Source: Crocosphaera sp. UHCC 0190 (GTDB lineage: Bacteria; Cyanobacteriota; Cyanobacteriia; Cyanobacteriales; Microcystaceae). Taken from it: a stretch of 64,000 nt of DNA. Below, piece by piece: positions 39,105 through 49,236 of the stretch; the first letter of the stretch is position 1; the number at the start of each line of letters is the position of its first letter. A program made the position numbers and the translations under genes. The DNA is taken from NCBI RefSeq assembly GCF_034932065.1, contig NZ_JAYGHP010000015.1, positions 40,600 to 104,599 on the forward strand. Direction: 5' to 3'. The notes below the pieces were generated by a model. That model did no database searches. It was not told the DNA's origin and saw only the letters and a program-made list of their open reading frames with translations.

Positions 39105-39142
39105 TTTTGGCATATATCAGGACTTAGGCAGAGAAACTAGCT

Positions 39143-39170
39143 GTAAGGGCAATTCATGAATTGCCCCTAC
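39143..39170. repeat. 28-bp palindrome, GGGCAATTCATGAATTGCCC core
   Basis: Near-perfect palindrome with GTAAGGG/CCCCTAC ends (one mismatch), between ycf4 and the cyclophilin gene. Confidence 0.85.
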
Positions 39171-39226
39171 AAAAGACAAAATCTATCGTCCCGTAAGTCT
39201 CAACACATTAGCATTCAACAGTAGAT

Positions 39227-39952
39227 ATGGGAAACTTTAGACCGCATTGGTTAAAAACTGTCCTCTGTGTTGTATTAATCAGTGGGTTACTCCTCACTGG
39301 TTGTTCTAACGCCTCGAATGAATCAAATACTCAAGTAAGTCTCACGGAAACTAAACAAGGGAGCCAAGTAAACATGGATAATTATGTACCGCGATTAGAA
39401 GGAAACGCAACGGTTGAAATGATCATCAAGGGTTCTCCTGTCACCATTGAAGTCGAAGGAAAGGATGCACCCATTACGGCAGGAAATTTTGTGGATTTGG
39501 TGGAGCGTGGTGTTTATAATGGGTTGGTTTTCCATCGTGTAGTGACAGATCCTCAACCCTTTGTCGCTCAAGGGGGAGATCCTAAAGGCAATGGCACCGG
39601 AGGGTTTATTGACCCCAAAACCAAGCAAGAACGGCGCATTCCCCTAGAAATTAAGCTAGAAGGGGCTGAAAAACCGACCTATAGTCAAGCTTTGGGCAGA
39701 CAAGGTTCAGCCGTGTCTCAACCCGTTGTCTTAAAACATCAACGGGGAGCCGTGGCCATGGCACGCTCAGGAATGCCTGATTCTGCTTCTTCTCAATTCT
39801 ATTTTGCCCTATCAGATTTAGAATTTCTTGATGGTGATTACGCGGTGTTTGGTAAAGTTACCCAAGGTATGGATGTGGTTGATAGTATTAAAGAAGGCGA
39901 TCGCATTGAGTCGGCCAAAGTGACTTCGGGCTTAGAAAATCTGAAAAAGTAG
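39227..39952 (+). CDS. Cyclophilin-type peptidyl-prolyl isomerase, lipoprotein
   Basis: 241 residues. The signal peptide ends in LLLTGCS, a lipobox with Cys near residue 26, so it is predicted to be membrane-anchored outside the cytoplasm. The cyclophilin domain follows ([55 protein letters not shown]). It catalyses proline isomerisation in protein folding. This variant has an insertion before GAVAMA typical of cyanobacterial and chloroplast forms. Confidence 0.9.
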   Translation: MGNFRPHWLKTVLCVVLISGLLLTGCSNASNESNTQVSLTETKQGSQVNMDNYVPRLEGNATVEMIIKGSPVTIEVEGKDAPITAGNFVDLVERGVYNGLVFHRVVTDPQPFVAQGGDPKGNGTGGFIDPKTKQERRIPLEIKLEGAEKPTYSQALGRQGSAVSQPVVLKHQRGAVAMARSGMPDSASSQFYFALSDLEFLDGDYAVFGKVTQGMDVVDSIKEGDRIESAKVTSGLENLKK

Positions 39953-39982
39953 CTTAAGCTATTTTCTTAACCTAATAATAAC

Positions 39983-40016
39983 GCTCTCGATCGCAAGTCA
40001 CGCTAAAATCGAGAGC
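39983..40016 (+). terminator. Hairpin after the cyclophilin gene
   Basis: Perfect 9-bp stem GCTCTCGAT (39983-39991) with ATCGAGAGC (40008-40016), 31 bases after the stop. The tail is only moderately T-rich. Confidence 0.5.
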
Positions 40017-40059
40017 AATTACTTTTATAGATAACCCTAACTTATTAACCTCTCAGATT

Positions 40060-42231
40060 ATGACACAAGCAAAAACAACAAACGCAACCATTAATCTTAA
40101 AGATCCTAAATATTACTTAAACCGAGAACTAAGTTGGTTAGAATTTAATTATCGTGTCTTAAATGAAGCTTTAGATGAACGGACTCCCCTCTTAGAAAGG
40201 CTTAAATTTGCCGCTATTTTTAGCTCTAACCTAGATGAATTTTTTATGGTACGGGTTGCGGGGTTAAAGCAACAAGTGCAAGCAGGAGTGACGAAATTGA
40301 CCCCTGATGGCTTGGCCCCTTCTGAACAATTAACGGTATTAAGTGAGCGTCTTCGAGGTTTAGTAAAAGAGCAAGATCATCTCTTTGAATATACCCTAAG
40401 AAACCTCTTAATTGCTCAAGGAATTTATTTGATTAATTATGTTGATCTCGATCAAGAACAACGCACCTATCTTCATCAATATTTTGACGATCATATCTTT
40501 CCTGTTTTAACCCCTTTAGCGGTTGATCCGTCTCATCCCTTTCCCTACATTTCTAACCTTAGTTTAAATTTAGGGGTTGTGGTGCGTGATCCTGATACGG
40601 AGGAAGAACATTTTGCACGGGTAAAAGTGCCGAGAGTGTTGCCTCGTTTTGTGGCACTACCGAAAGAATTACGCCACCAAGAAGACGATCAAACTGCGAT
40701 TTGGACAGGGGTTCCTTTAGAACAAGTAATCGCCCATAATCTTGAGGCCTTATTTCCTGGCATGATTGTTCAAGAATGCCATCCTTTTCGTGTCACTAGA
40801 AATGCTGATTTATCCGTAGAAGAAGACGAAGCAGATGATTTACTTTTGGCTATCGAACAAGAGTTAAGAAAGCGTCATATTGGTAAATCTGCGGTACGTT
40901 TAGAAATTCATGCAGCGACTCCTGAACCCATTCGACAACAACTGATGGAAGATTTAGGATTAGAAGAAATTGATGTTTATAATATCGATGGATTATTAGG
41001 TCTAAAAGATTTATTTTACTTCTTATCTATTCCTCGTCCCGATCTAAAAGATGAACCTTGGAGTGCGGTTATTCCCCCCGCTTTACAACGCATTAAAGAT
41101 GTAATGGATAGCAATGATGAGGGCAAAATTTCCCAAGAGGGAGAGGATATTTTTTCATTAATTCGTCAATCAGATTTGTTAGTCCATCATCCCTATCAAT
41201 CTTTTAGTGCCTCAGTTCAACAATTTATTACCCAAGCGGCTCATGATCCTGATGTTTTAGCGATCAAGATGACATTATATCGGACTTCCGGTGATTCTCC
41301 CATTGTTAATGCTTTAATTACGGCGGCAGAAAATGGTAAACAAGTGGCTGCATTGGTGGAATTAAAAGCGCGATTTGATGAGGAAAATAATATTCTTTGG
41401 GCCCGTCGTTTAGAACAATCAGGGGTTCATGTCGTTTATGGTTTGGTGGGACTAAAAACCCATACCAAAGTTATTTTAGTGGTACGTCGAGAAGGTAATA
41501 AAATTCGTCGTTATGTTCATATTGGAACGGGAAATTATAATCCAAAAACTGCTAAATTATATACAGATTTAGGGTTATTAAGTTGTCGAGAAGAATTAGG
41601 TGCAGACTTGACGGATTTATTTAATTTCTTAACAGGATATTCTCGTCAAAAATCCTATCGTAAACTATTAGTTGCTCCGGTAAATATGCGCGATCGCATG
41701 ATTGCCATGATTCGTCGAGAAGCAGAACATTGTCGCAATGGAGGAAGTGGTCGTATTGTGGCAAAAATGAACGCTTTAGTTGATCCTCAAATGATTACGT
41801 CGCTTTATGAAGCTTCCCAAGCAGGGGTAAAAATTGATTTAATTGTACGGGGAATTTGTTGTTTACGGCCAGGTATTGAGGGGGTAAGTGAGAATATTCA
41901 TGTTATTAGTATTGTAGGCCGTTTCTTGGAACATTCACGGATTTTTTACTTCCATAATGGTGGAGATGAAGAGATTTATATCGGTAGTGCAGATTGGATG
42001 ACTCGTAATCTTTCCCGTCGGGTTGAGGCCATTACTCCTATTGATGATCCTGCGATCGCAAAAGAGTTACAAGAAATCCTAGGCATTATGTTAGCTGATA
42101 ACCGTCAAGCTTGGGACTTACAAACTAATGGCAGTTACATTCAACGTAAACCTGAGAATGATAAACAAGAACAAAATTCACAAAAAATCTTTATGAAGAT
42201 GGCGTTAGACTCTTTGGGAGACTTGGTTTAA
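40060..42231 (+). CDS. ppk1: Polyphosphate kinase 1
   Basis: Makes long-chain polyphosphate from ATP. The 723-residue protein has the N-terminal domain (YYLNRELSWLEFNYRVLNEA), the head domain (HPFPYISNLSLNLGV) and two PLD-like catalytic domains with the phosphorylated histidine in GLKTHTKVILVVRR and the second in LEHSRIFYFHNGGDEE. ARFDEENNILWARRLE is also characteristic. It ends at the 28-bp palindrome. Confidence 0.96.
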   Translation: MTQAKTTNATINLKDPKYYLNRELSWLEFNYRVLNEALDERTPLLERLKFAAIFSSNLDEFFMVRVAGLKQQVQAGVTKLTPDGLAPSEQLTVLSERLRGLVKEQDHLFEYTLRNLLIAQGIYLINYVDLDQEQRTYLHQYFDDHIFPVLTPLAVDPSHPFPYISNLSLNLGVVVRDPDTEEEHFARVKVPRVLPRFVALPKELRHQEDDQTAIWTGVPLEQVIAHNLEALFPGMIVQECHPFRVTRNADLSVEEDEADDLLLAIEQELRKRHIGKSAVRLEIHAATPEPIRQQLMEDLGLEEIDVYNIDGLLGLKDLFYFLSIPRPDLKDEPWSAVIPPALQRIKDVMDSNDEGKISQEGEDIFSLIRQSDLLVHHPYQSFSASVQQFITQAAHDPDVLAIKMTLYRTSGDSPIVNALITAAENGKQVAALVELKARFDEENNILWARRLEQSGVHVVYGLVGLKTHTKVILVVRREGNKIRRYVHIGTGNYNPKTAKLYTDLGLLSCREELGADLTDLFNFLTGYSRQKSYRKLLVAPVNMRDRMIAMIRREAEHCRNGGSGRIVAKMNALVDPQMITSLYEASQAGVKIDLIVRGICCLRPGIEGVSENIHVISIVGRFLEHSRIFYFHNGGDEEIYIGSADWMTRNLSRRVEAITPIDDPAIAKELQEILGIMLADNRQAWDLQTNGSYIQRKPENDKQEQNSQKIFMKMALDSLGDLV

Positions 42232-42239
42232 ACTCAGTA

Positions 42240-42267
42240 GTAGAGACATTTTAGATAATGTCTCTAC
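42240..42267. repeat. 28-bp palindrome, GAGACATT arms
   Basis: Arms GTAGAGACATT and AATGTCTCTAC of 11 bases with a 6-base centre TTAGAT. It is exactly 28 bp like the other elements but with yet another core, and lies between convergent ppk1 and gloA. It may double as a terminator. Confidence 0.8.
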
Positions 42268-42298
42268 CAACATAATTCGGCATTTACTCATTAAAGAA

Positions 42299-42730
42299 TT
42301 AGGAATTAGCCCCGGCTGCTGCTGTTTCTTTTTCTGTAGATCCTTGGGTTACTAACTGAATTAATTCTACTTTATATCCATTGGGATCTTCAACAAAAGC
42401 AATCACCGTTGAGCCATGTTTCATTGGGCCAGGTTCTCTGCTAATATTACCACCTTGTTCCCGAATTTTTTCACAGGTTCCATAGATATCATCAACCCCA
42501 ATGGCGATATGTCCATAGGCGTTTCCTAATTCGTAGGAATCCACACCCCAATTATAGGTTAATTCAATGACTGCGGTGTCAGATTCATCGCCATATCCCA
42601 CAAAAGCAAGGGTAAATTTGCCTCCTGGATAGTCTTTTTGACGAATTAATTTCATTCCTAAGATATCACAGTAAAATTGTAGGGATTCTTCGAGATTATT
42701 AACTCGTAACATGGTATGTAAAAGACGCAT
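42299..42730 (-). CDS. gloA: Lactoylglutathione lyase (glyoxalase I)
   Basis: Converts the methylglyoxal-glutathione hemithioacetal to lactoylglutathione. 143 residues starting [20 protein letters not shown], with the metal ligands His5, Glu (ELTYN, about 56), His (GHIAIGVDD, about 74) and Glu near [12 protein letters not shown]. Length and pattern are those of the bacterial nickel-type enzyme. It is monocistronic on the minus strand with MscS upstream. Confidence 0.93.
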   Translation of the reverse strand: MRLLHTMLRVNNLEESLQFYCDILGMKLIRQKDYPGGKFTLAFVGYGDESDTAVIELTYNWGVDSYELGNAYGHIAIGVDDIYGTCEKIREQGGNISREPGPMKHGSTVIAFVEDPNGYKVELIQLVTQGSTEKETAAAGANS

Positions 42731-42746
42731 GAGTAATATTTCCTCC

Positions 42747-44417
42747 TTAATTTATGGGTTGTTCTTGACCCTTACCATTTATCTTATCATCCGTAAACCA
42801 AACTTTTTGTTGAGGGATAGGTAAGGGTAAACCTTGACGATCAAATTCAACTTTTAAGCGACGACGAAATTCTCTGGAGACATCCCATTGTTTGAGGGGT
42901 TTAGTTTTAATCCAAACCCGAACAATTAACCCCCTTTCCTCAAAATTATCGACTCCTAAAATTTCAGGATTTTCTAGAATGTCTGACCGCCAAATTCTAT
43001 CTTGACGCATCGTTTCTGCCACATTTTTAATGATATGTAAGGCTTGATCAATATCCGTATTATAGGAAATAGGAATATTCAAATCTGCCCTTGACCACTT
43101 ACTAGAAAGATTAGCAACAATTTTGACTTCACTATTAGGAATTGTAATCAATCTTCCCTCTGGATCTCGCAGTTGTGTAATGCGTAAATTGATGTTTTCA
43201 ACAAGTCCGCCAAAGCTACCGACTTGAATGACATCTCCCACAGCATATTGATCTTCAAGGATAATAAAAAAGCCATTAATTCCATCTCGAATCAAATTTT
43301 GAGAAGCTAAAGAAACCCCAACCCCTAAAATTCCTAAACCCGTTAATAAAGGAGTTATATTAATCCCAATAACAGATAATCCGATAATAATTCCTGCCCC
43401 TGTCCAAATAACAGTAATGATACTACGAGCAACTAGAGAAATAGTTGTCACCCTTAATTCCAATCGTTGATTTTCACGAAAATCAATCAATTCACGCATC
43501 ATTAAAGCCGAAGTTACTTTGGCAATTAACGCATAACTTAGGCGAATAATTACATAGGTTCCCACTCCAACAATGCCAAATCTTGCAGGAATTTTAAACA
43601 ATGTAATTAACCAAAATTGAGCAATTCTTGTATAGGGAAATAGCCCTAAAATTAGTAGGCTTCCTCCTAACCAAGTTCCTATCTGCGCTAACTGTAAAAG
43701 ACGATGCTGAACCTCTTTAATATTCCACTGTTGTCGATGAGTTAACAAGGTAGAAATGGGTTGATCGCTTCTTGCTTCAGCCACCTTCTCTTGAGAAAAC
43801 TTTAATTGATTAATTTGATGACGAATGAGAGTATTAATTACTAGAGATCCGCCCAGAATACCTAAAGAAATTAAGCCCTGAATCATTAAATATTCGAGTT
43901 TTCTTTCTTGTTTTGCTTGTTTTAATCCTTGCTCTAGCTGTTCAACAATAAGAGATGCTTTTGTATCAGCATCAATTCCCTCATTCTCAATATCTAAGTT
44001 ACCAACTGTCATTAACTGGATAGTTTGGTCATCAATAATAACATAAATTTTTTGATTATTTCTACCCCTTTGTTCAATTATTAATTTAGAGTTTTCTTGG
44101 GAAGAATAAAGTTCACTTATTCGCTTTAAACGTCTTTCAATGATCTCTATTCTTTCATTGACTTTTGTTTTTGGATAAGTAATATTAAATAGACAACGAC
44201 CATCAAGTCGAACACAGGCTGTGATATTAATATCTCCTGACTTATTTAATAACCAACTATTCTTATCACTCAAATCAGGTAAAAAAGGAATGATTTGCGA
44301 TTGAGCTTTAACAGGTACTGCGGTTGAATAAGTAGCCAGAAAAATGAAAATTATGTTGATCCATTTTTGACTAATAAGCTGTTTCAGAAAATTGGCTGAT
44401 TTTTGTTTATTTTTCAT
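42747..44417 (-). CDS. MscS family mechanosensitive ion channel
   Basis: About 556 residues from the ATG at 44417; the frame stays open to 44447, but MKNKQKS followed by a hydrophobic stretch ending VKAQS looks like the real signal peptide. A periplasmic domain precedes several membrane helices. The pore helix and beta domain carry [40 protein letters not shown] and TIPNSEVKI. It probably opens under hypo-osmotic shock. Confidence 0.88.
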   Translation of the reverse strand: MKNKQKSANFLKQLISQKWINIIFIFLATYSTAVPVKAQSQIIPFLPDLSDKNSWLLNKSGDINITACVRLDGRCLFNITYPKTKVNERIEIIERRLKRISELYSSQENSKLIIEQRGRNNQKIYVIIDDQTIQLMTVGNLDIENEGIDADTKASLIVEQLEQGLKQAKQERKLEYLMIQGLISLGILGGSLVINTLIRHQINQLKFSQEKVAEARSDQPISTLLTHRQQWNIKEVQHRLLQLAQIGTWLGGSLLILGLFPYTRIAQFWLITLFKIPARFGIVGVGTYVIIRLSYALIAKVTSALMMRELIDFRENQRLELRVTTISLVARSIITVIWTGAGIIIGLSVIGINITPLLTGLGILGVGVSLASQNLIRDGINGFFIILEDQYAVGDVIQVGSFGGLVENINLRITQLRDPEGRLITIPNSEVKIVANLSSKWSRADLNIPISYNTDIDQALHIIKNVAETMRQDRIWRSDILENPEILGVDNFEERGLIVRVWIKTKPLKQWDVSREFRRRLKVEFDRQGLPLPIPQQKVWFTDDKINGKGQEQPIN

Positions 44418-44525
44418 GAGTATCAACATAAACCCAGACAAGTACAATGACTGATTTATCCTCCAAATAATTGAGAATTAAATTACTAATTGTATTATAA
44501 CTTAATATTGCCAATAGAGATACTT

Positions 44526-44549
44526 CAGGGAATCCTCAAAAGTTCCCTG
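44526..44549 (-). terminator. Hairpin after the MBL gene
   Basis: Perfect 7-bp stem (44526-44532 with 44543-44549) between the MBL gene end and the MscS gene, on the leftward transcript. It lacks a good T-run, so the call is weak. Confidence 0.35.
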
Positions 44550-44581
44550 TTAGTCCATCATTTCAGATAGAGTTATTGATT

Positions 44582-45370
44582 TTATTTCTTCAAGGCAGGT
44601 TTATAATTTAGGATACGGATTAAAGTACCTTCCTTGGGCAAATCTTCAAATCTCAAGCGAAGTTGATCATGATTAACTTCTTTAATATTCATGCCTTTTA
44701 CTAGGTCTAAAAAGTCCGTTAATGGAGCAATATCACAAGATTTTTTATCAGCCGCTGAGGTGAGATAATGAGTCGGAATCATCACTTTTGGCCGCAAAAT
44801 TTCCATCGCTTTTTTTGCCTCTTCAGGGTTATAGGCTTTGGGGCCACCACCAACAGGAATTAAAGCCACATCAGGACTGCCTAAGAGAATTTTTTGTTCA
44901 ATATCAATTGGAGCCGCTGCCCCCCCTAAATGAACCACACGAATACCCCCTTGTGACCAACGCCAAGCCACATTTGTCCCAAAACGTTTACCCCCATCTC
45001 GATCATGAGCAATGCCAACCCCTTGAATTCTCAGGCCATTAATTTCATAAACCCCTGGTTCATACAAAACTTTAGGATTGCCAGGCAAATTTTCCGCGGC
45101 CCCCTCATCCCACATTTGACTACTAATAATCACCAAATCCGCCGCAATTTTGGGCAGACGATAACCAGCAGTACAGCCGATCGCCCGAAAAGGATTAGCC
45201 AAAATTCGCAAGCCCCCTCCCGTAAACAAAAAGGCAGTATGGCCCAGATATTGAATCAATAAAGAATCTTTTCCTGGGGCCGCCACTGATGGCCAATGAG
45301 ATGTGAAAGAGAGTCCGGTAGCTGCGATCGCACCGGCCCCTGCATAACGGATTAATTGTCGCCGTTTCAT
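44582..45370 (-). CDS. MBL-fold protein lacking the metal motif
   Basis: 262 residues with a Tat-like signal (KRRQLIRYAGAGAIAATGL). The fold resembles UlaG-like metallo-hydrolases (LIQYLGHTAFLFTGGGLRIL), but the HxHxDH metal site is replaced by DLVIISSQMWDEGAAENLPG, and the later GDT-type aspartate by HLGGAAAPI. Only PTHY near residue 196 keeps a family histidine. It is therefore probably not a normal zinc hydrolase. It ends the leftward cluster from prfB/pabA. Confidence 0.75.
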   Translation of the reverse strand: MKRRQLIRYAGAGAIAATGLSFTSHWPSVAAPGKDSLLIQYLGHTAFLFTGGGLRILANPFRAIGCTAGYRLPKIAADLVIISSQMWDEGAAENLPGNPKVLYEPGVYEINGLRIQGVGIAHDRDGGKRFGTNVAWRWSQGGIRVVHLGGAAAPIDIEQKILLGSPDVALIPVGGGPKAYNPEEAKKAMEILRPKVMIPTHYLTSAADKKSCDIAPLTDFLDLVKGMNIKEVNHDQLRLRFEDLPKEGTLIRILNYKPALKK

Positions 45371-45393
45371 GAGATATCAAAAATTGGGTTTAA

Positions 45394-45990
45394 TTAAGGA
45401 GATTTTAATGAGGTCAGAAAGTTCCGCAATAGGTGTTTCCCTGAAGCAGTTAGGATACTTTCTGGATGAAATTGTACCCCTTGAAGGTGGGGATAGTCTT
45501 TATGTTGAAGACCCATAATTGTGCCATCTTCTACCCAAGCGGTAATTTCCAACACATCAGGAAGACTTTCCCGCTCAACCACCAAACTATGATAACGCGT
45601 CGCATTAAAGGGTTTCTCTAATCCTGCAAAGACTCCTACCCCTTGATGGTAAATAGGAGAGGTTTTTCCGTGCATTAAAACAGGGGCAGAAATGACTTTA
45701 CCCCCAAAAACTTGTCCCATACTCTGATGCCCTAAACAAACCCCTAAAATGGGAAGGGTGGGGCCTAATTCTGTAATTAAATCTAAGGAGATACCCGCAT
45801 CTTCAGGGCGGCCCGGGCCAGGAGAAATTACCACCCCATCAGGGTTTAAGTGGCGAATTTTGGGGAGATCGATTTGATCATTACGGTAAACTTGGATTTC
45901 AGATGCAACGGGCAATTGGGCCCCTAATTCTCCCAAATACTGCACCAAATTATAGGTAAAACTATCGTAGTTATCGATGACGAGAATCAA
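45394..45990 (-). CDS. trpG: Anthranilate/4-amino-4-deoxychorismate synthase glutaminase subunit
   Basis: 198 residues; class I amidotransferase that feeds ammonia to TrpE or PabB for tryptophan or folate synthesis. The start [21 protein letters not shown] is typical. The catalytic Cys is in [11 protein letters not shown] (about residue 83) and the His-Glu pair in [10 protein letters not shown]. Whether it serves trp, pab or both cannot be told from sequence; no partner gene is adjacent. Confidence 0.92.
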   Translation of the reverse strand: MILVIDNYDSFTYNLVQYLGELGAQLPVASEIQVYRNDQIDLPKIRHLNPDGVVISPGPGRPEDAGISLDLITELGPTLPILGVCLGHQSMGQVFGGKVISAPVLMHGKTSPIYHQGVGVFAGLEKPFNATRYHSLVVERESLPDVLEITAWVEDGTIMGLQHKDYPHLQGVQFHPESILTASGKHLLRNFLTSLKSP

Positions 45991-46035
45991 TGATTATCTC
46001 CTCAGTGATGGTCAGCATGACAATCAACTTGAATA

Positions 46036-46566
46036 TTATAAGGGAAGAGCCAGTGCTGCCAAGGGAGGGGCGATGATAAATCCAGCCACCAATAAAGCGG
46101 CGATCGCAGAAATCATGACTGCCCCGGCTGCACAGTCTTTGGCAATTTTAGCTAATTCATGATAGGACTGGCCGACGGTTAAATCAACTACAGATTCTAA
46201 AGCCGTATTTAATAATTCTAAAACCATGACTAAGGCGCAGGTTAGGGAAACAATGGCCATGCTGACTCCATTGATGTGGAGAAAAACCCCTAAACTAATT
46301 GCTGTGGCTGTCATCGTGGTGTGAATTCGGAAATTTCGTTGAGTCATAAAGGCGTAACAAATGCCAGCCCAAGCATATTTAAAGCTGAGAAAGAGATTAG
46401 GGGCAATTTGCCAAGCAGACTCTCTTTTCAGGCTGAAATTGATTTCTGGTGGGTTTGGGGCGGTTTGAGGTGCGCGACTGTTTCCCAAAGTGGAAGTCGC
46501 TGACAGGAGGGTGACGGGAGAAAAATGGGGGGATGTGGGTTGGCTAATTTGAAAATTGGCTTTCAT
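46036..46566 (-). CDS. dgkA: Diacylglycerol/undecaprenol kinase (DgkA family)
   Basis: 176 residues. An N-terminal polar extension of about 60 residues precedes the small three-helix DgkA domain (FKYAWAGICYAFMTQRNFRIHTTMTA; VLELLNTALESVVDLTVG), where ELLNTALE is the catalytic signature. It phosphorylates a membrane lipid alcohol such as diacylglycerol or undecaprenol. It lies between ybeY and trpG, an order also known from other cyanobacteria. Confidence 0.92.
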   Translation of the reverse strand: MKANFQISQPTSPHFSPVTLLSATSTLGNSRAPQTAPNPPEINFSLKRESAWQIAPNLFLSFKYAWAGICYAFMTQRNFRIHTTMTATAISLGVFLHINGVSMAIVSLTCALVMVLELLNTALESVVDLTVGQSYHELAKIAKDCAAGAVMISAIAALLVAGFIIAPPLAALALPL

Positions 46567-46623
46567 AATCTAAAGTTTTGGTAAGTTTGGTACAGAATAA
46601 TTAATTATTTTTACAGAGTCTGT

Positions 46624-47184
46624 TCAATTAGAACATATAGTGTAGTCTGGTTGTCCACCAAGACCAATACTTTTTAACAAAGTTTCTTGTTGTTGTAGCA
46701 TTTCTTCAAGGGTTTCGTCATCAGGGTGATCCCATCCCAAGAGGTGAAGGAACCCGTGAGCCACTAACCAAGCGACTTCTCGGTTTAAAGAATGATTTTG
46801 TTGTTGAGCTTGTCGGTTAGCGGTTTCGATGGAGATGACAATATCCCCTAAATATAGCGGCTCAATCTCAGAAGTGCCATCCTCAGGTATCGGAAAGTCT
46901 ACTTCTAAGGCAGCAAAGGCTAAAACGTCTGTCGGTTGATCTTTTTGACGATATTGGGCATTAAGACTTTGAATTTCAGCATCTCCCGTCAACCTGAGAC
47001 TTAATTCATAGCTAGATGACGAGGGCAGATAGGAGACGAGGCTTTCTCCCCAGATGTTAAACCAATGTTGCCACTGATCTGACAAGATACTCAAATTATC
47101 GTCTATATCAGATGAATGAGCCGTGAAAACATCCTGTATATTAACGTCAATGACAATGCTTGAGGGTTCAGAAGATATCATCAC
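46624..47184 (-). CDS. ybeY: Endoribonuclease YbeY
   Basis: Single-strand endoribonuclease for 16S rRNA 3' end maturation and ribosome quality control. The 186-residue protein has the zinc motif HGFLHLLGWDH (about residue 141) and YRQKDQPTDVLAFA. The cyanobacterial N-terminal extension of about 30 residues is present. The gene is followed by dgkA and preceded by the DUF3285 gene 9 bases upstream. Confidence 0.95.
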   Translation of the reverse strand: MMISSEPSSIVIDVNIQDVFTAHSSDIDDNLSILSDQWQHWFNIWGESLVSYLPSSSSYELSLRLTGDAEIQSLNAQYRQKDQPTDVLAFAALEVDFPIPEDGTSEIEPLYLGDIVISIETANRQAQQQNHSLNREVAWLVAHGFLHLLGWDHPDDETLEEMLQQQETLLKSIGLGGQPDYTICSN

Positions 47185-47193
47185 GTTGCTATC

Positions 47194-47391
47194 CTAGCGG
47201 GTTAAATAGGAAATTCCAATTAAGAAAGCGAGTAACCCTGCGGTGGTTAAAAAGAAATGTTTGAGAGACTGTCCTTTTTTACGAACCATGTTACGCATGG
47301 CCAGTTTTACATAACTGGGTTGGGGTTCGGTTGTTGGGGTTTCTGAGATGTTTTCTTCTGTGGGTTGGGTTGATGAGGGTGAGTTACTCAT
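47194..47391 (-). CDS. DUF3285 small membrane protein
   Basis: 65 residues: polar N-terminus, then PSYVKLAMRNMVRKKGQSLKHF and one membrane helix. This is the DUF3285 pattern, a cyanobacterial family of unknown function usually found beside ybeY. Confidence 0.88.
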   Translation of the reverse strand: MSNSPSSTQPTEENISETPTTEPQPSYVKLAMRNMVRKKGQSLKHFFLTTAGLLAFLIGISYLTR

Positions 47392-47580
47392 GATTGCCTA
47401 AGGGAAACTGTCTTAACTAATGTAACAGTTTGTTGCAAAAATTTAACGTTCTGGTCACTCTCCAGAGTTTAAGTAGTGGAAAGCCCACTTTTCTCAGGGT
47501 GGTTTATTCCTCCTCATTTCTAGGGTTCCCTAATTAGATAGCAAGCTTATCAAATTGTTAAAAACTCCATAACTAATCTG

Positions 47581-47623
47581 TTGACACTCCCCCGTTAAGC
47601 TCGCGCTGTAACGGGGAATTTTG
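47581..47623. mobile_element. IS200/IS605-type end or MITE remnant
   Basis: TTGACACTCCCCCGTTA, an 11-base loop and TAACGGGGAATTTTG form a perfect 8-bp stem (47590-47597 with 47609-47616). The layout TTGACACTCCC, hairpin, GGGGA-AT-rich is the well-known right end of IS200/IS605-type elements. No tnpA/tnpB is left. A second, smaller inverted repeat AGTGG/CCACT lies about 110 bases upstream (47474 onward), so a PATE-like MITE is possible. It sits between prfB and DUF3285. Confidence 0.45.
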
Positions 47624-47660
47624 AAGAAAAAGAAAACTCTGAAAAAACTCATCTGTTTAA

Positions 47661-48774
47661 TTAATCTTCACTACGGGTTACATACCGTAAATAAGCCTCA
47701 ACAAATTGTTCCAAACCACCATCCATAACCCCATTAATATCCGTTGTTTCTACATTAGTTCGTAAATCTTTTACCATTTGATAGGGATGGAAAACATAAT
47801 TACGAATTTGCATTCCCCAAGCAGCTTCTACAATATCACCTCGAATTTCAGCAATTTCTTGGGCCCTTTGTTCTTGAGCAATCACTAATAATTTTGCCTT
47901 TAATAAAGTTAAGGCTTTTTCTTTATTTTGCAGTTGAGAACGTTCTTGAGTACAACGCACAGCAAGTCCCGTTGGTAAATGGACTACTCGCACAGCCGTT
48001 TCTACTTTATTAACGTTTTGTCCTCCTTTTCCTCCAGAGCGAGAAGTGCTAATTTCTAAGTCTTTTTCAGGAATATCTACCTTAACATCTCCTTCTTCTA
48101 ATGCTGGCATGATTTCCACTCCAGCAAAGCTAGTTTGACGTTTTCCATTAGCATTAAAAGGCGAAATTCTTACCAGTCTATGGGTTCCTTTTTCTCCCTT
48201 TAAATAACCAAAGGCATAACGCCCTTCTATTTCTAATGTCGCTGACTTAATACCTGCTTCATCTCCTTCAGAAAGTTCCGTTAAATGGACCTTATAACCC
48301 TGTTTTTCGCCCCAACGGGTATACATTCTCAACAGCATTTCTGCCCAGTCTTGGGCATCTGTTCCACCGGCCCCCGCATTAATAGTTAAAACCGCCCCTT
48401 TAGCATCATAAATACCTGATAATAACCGTTGTAATTCCCAACGATCTAAAGTGTGGTTTAATTGAACAATATTATTCTCCGCTTCTTGACGTAAGGTCGG
48501 ATCATCATCTAATTCTAATAATTCTGCGATCGCTTTGGCATCTTCTAACTGACTGCTCCACTGTTGATATTGTTCTAAGGTTGATTTAGAATCATTGAGA
48601 TCCTGTAGAGTAGTTTGGGCGATTTCAGGACTATCCCAAAACTCTGGTTGAGCCGCCACATTTTCTAAATCTTGAATTCTGGCCTGAAGAGCGGGCAAGT
48701 CAAAGATATTCCTGGGTTTTCCCCAGGCGCGAACCGACAATTTCAATTTCTCGTTTTAGTTCTGCTGTTTCCAT
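47661..48774 (-). CDS. prfB: Peptide chain release factor 2 (programmed +1 frameshift)
   Basis: Terminates translation at UGA and UAA. The first 24 codons ([20 protein letters not shown]...) from ATG 48774 end in CTT TGA at 48705-48700. A +1 shift at CTT continues in the frame that runs to 47661, giving about 370 residues. The long frame contains the SPF anticodon tripeptide (RISPFNANG) and the catalytic GGQ loop ([16 protein letters not shown]). A start inside the long frame at 48746 would lose the N-terminus. It is upstream of DUF3285. Confidence 0.95.
48697..48714 (-). promoter_or_regulatory. RF2 programmed +1 frameshift site
   Basis: On the coding strand AGGAATATCTTTGAC: an SD-like AGGA, then CTT, then in-frame TGA followed by C, the same layout as in Escherichia coli prfB. 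When RF2 is scarce the ribosome slips +1 at CTT-TGA and makes more RF2. Confidence 0.9.
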
Positions 48775-48827
48775 AGACCTCTAAACTGCGATGAGGAAAT
48801 AACTCTATTCTATACGGTAATTAAATT

Positions 48828-48855
48828 GTAGGGGTCAACAGCCGTTGACCCCTAC
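48828..48855. repeat. 28-bp palindrome, GTCAACAGCCGTTGAC core
   Basis: Same as 29074 except for one base in the core, so the arms have one mismatch. It lies between the prfB start and the ebfC end. Confidence 0.85.
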
Positions 48856-48885
48856 TGATACCTTCCCTAACGGTTACTAATCAGC

Positions 48886-49236
48886 TTACATCCCAGGTAA
48901 ATTTAAGCCACTGGTAAGGGCTTCCATTTTTTCTCTCATGGTTTCAGTGGACTTAGCATAAGCATCTTTCATCGCGGCTGTCACTAACTCAGATAAGGCT
49001 TGAGGCCCTTTTTCCATGGCATCTGGGGAAATTTCTACCCGACGAGGTTCTTGGTTGCCACTCATTATTACTTTAACTAAGCCATCTTCGCTCATGCCTT
49101 CAATATTCATTTGCTCCAATTCTTCTTGGAGTTGTTGCGCTCCGGCCTGAACTTGCTGAGCTTTTTGAAACGCCTCTTGAAGTTCTTTTATTTTACCTAA
49201 TCCGAACCCAAATCCTTTTCCTTTTTCTTGTGTCAT
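48886..49236 (-). CDS. YbaB/EbfC nucleoid-associated protein
   Basis: 116 residues, longer than the bacterial norm because of a glycine-rich N-terminus ([18 protein letters not shown]). The YbaB core is clear: [53 protein letters not shown]. Members bind DNA non-specifically as dimers. It is monocistronic and the palindrome lies between it and prfB. Confidence 0.9.
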   Translation of the reverse strand: MTQEKGKGFGFGLGKIKELQEAFQKAQQVQAGAQQLQEELEQMNIEGMSEDGLVKVIMSGNQEPRRVEISPDAMEKGPQALSELVTAAMKDAYAKSTETMREKMEALTSGLNLPGM

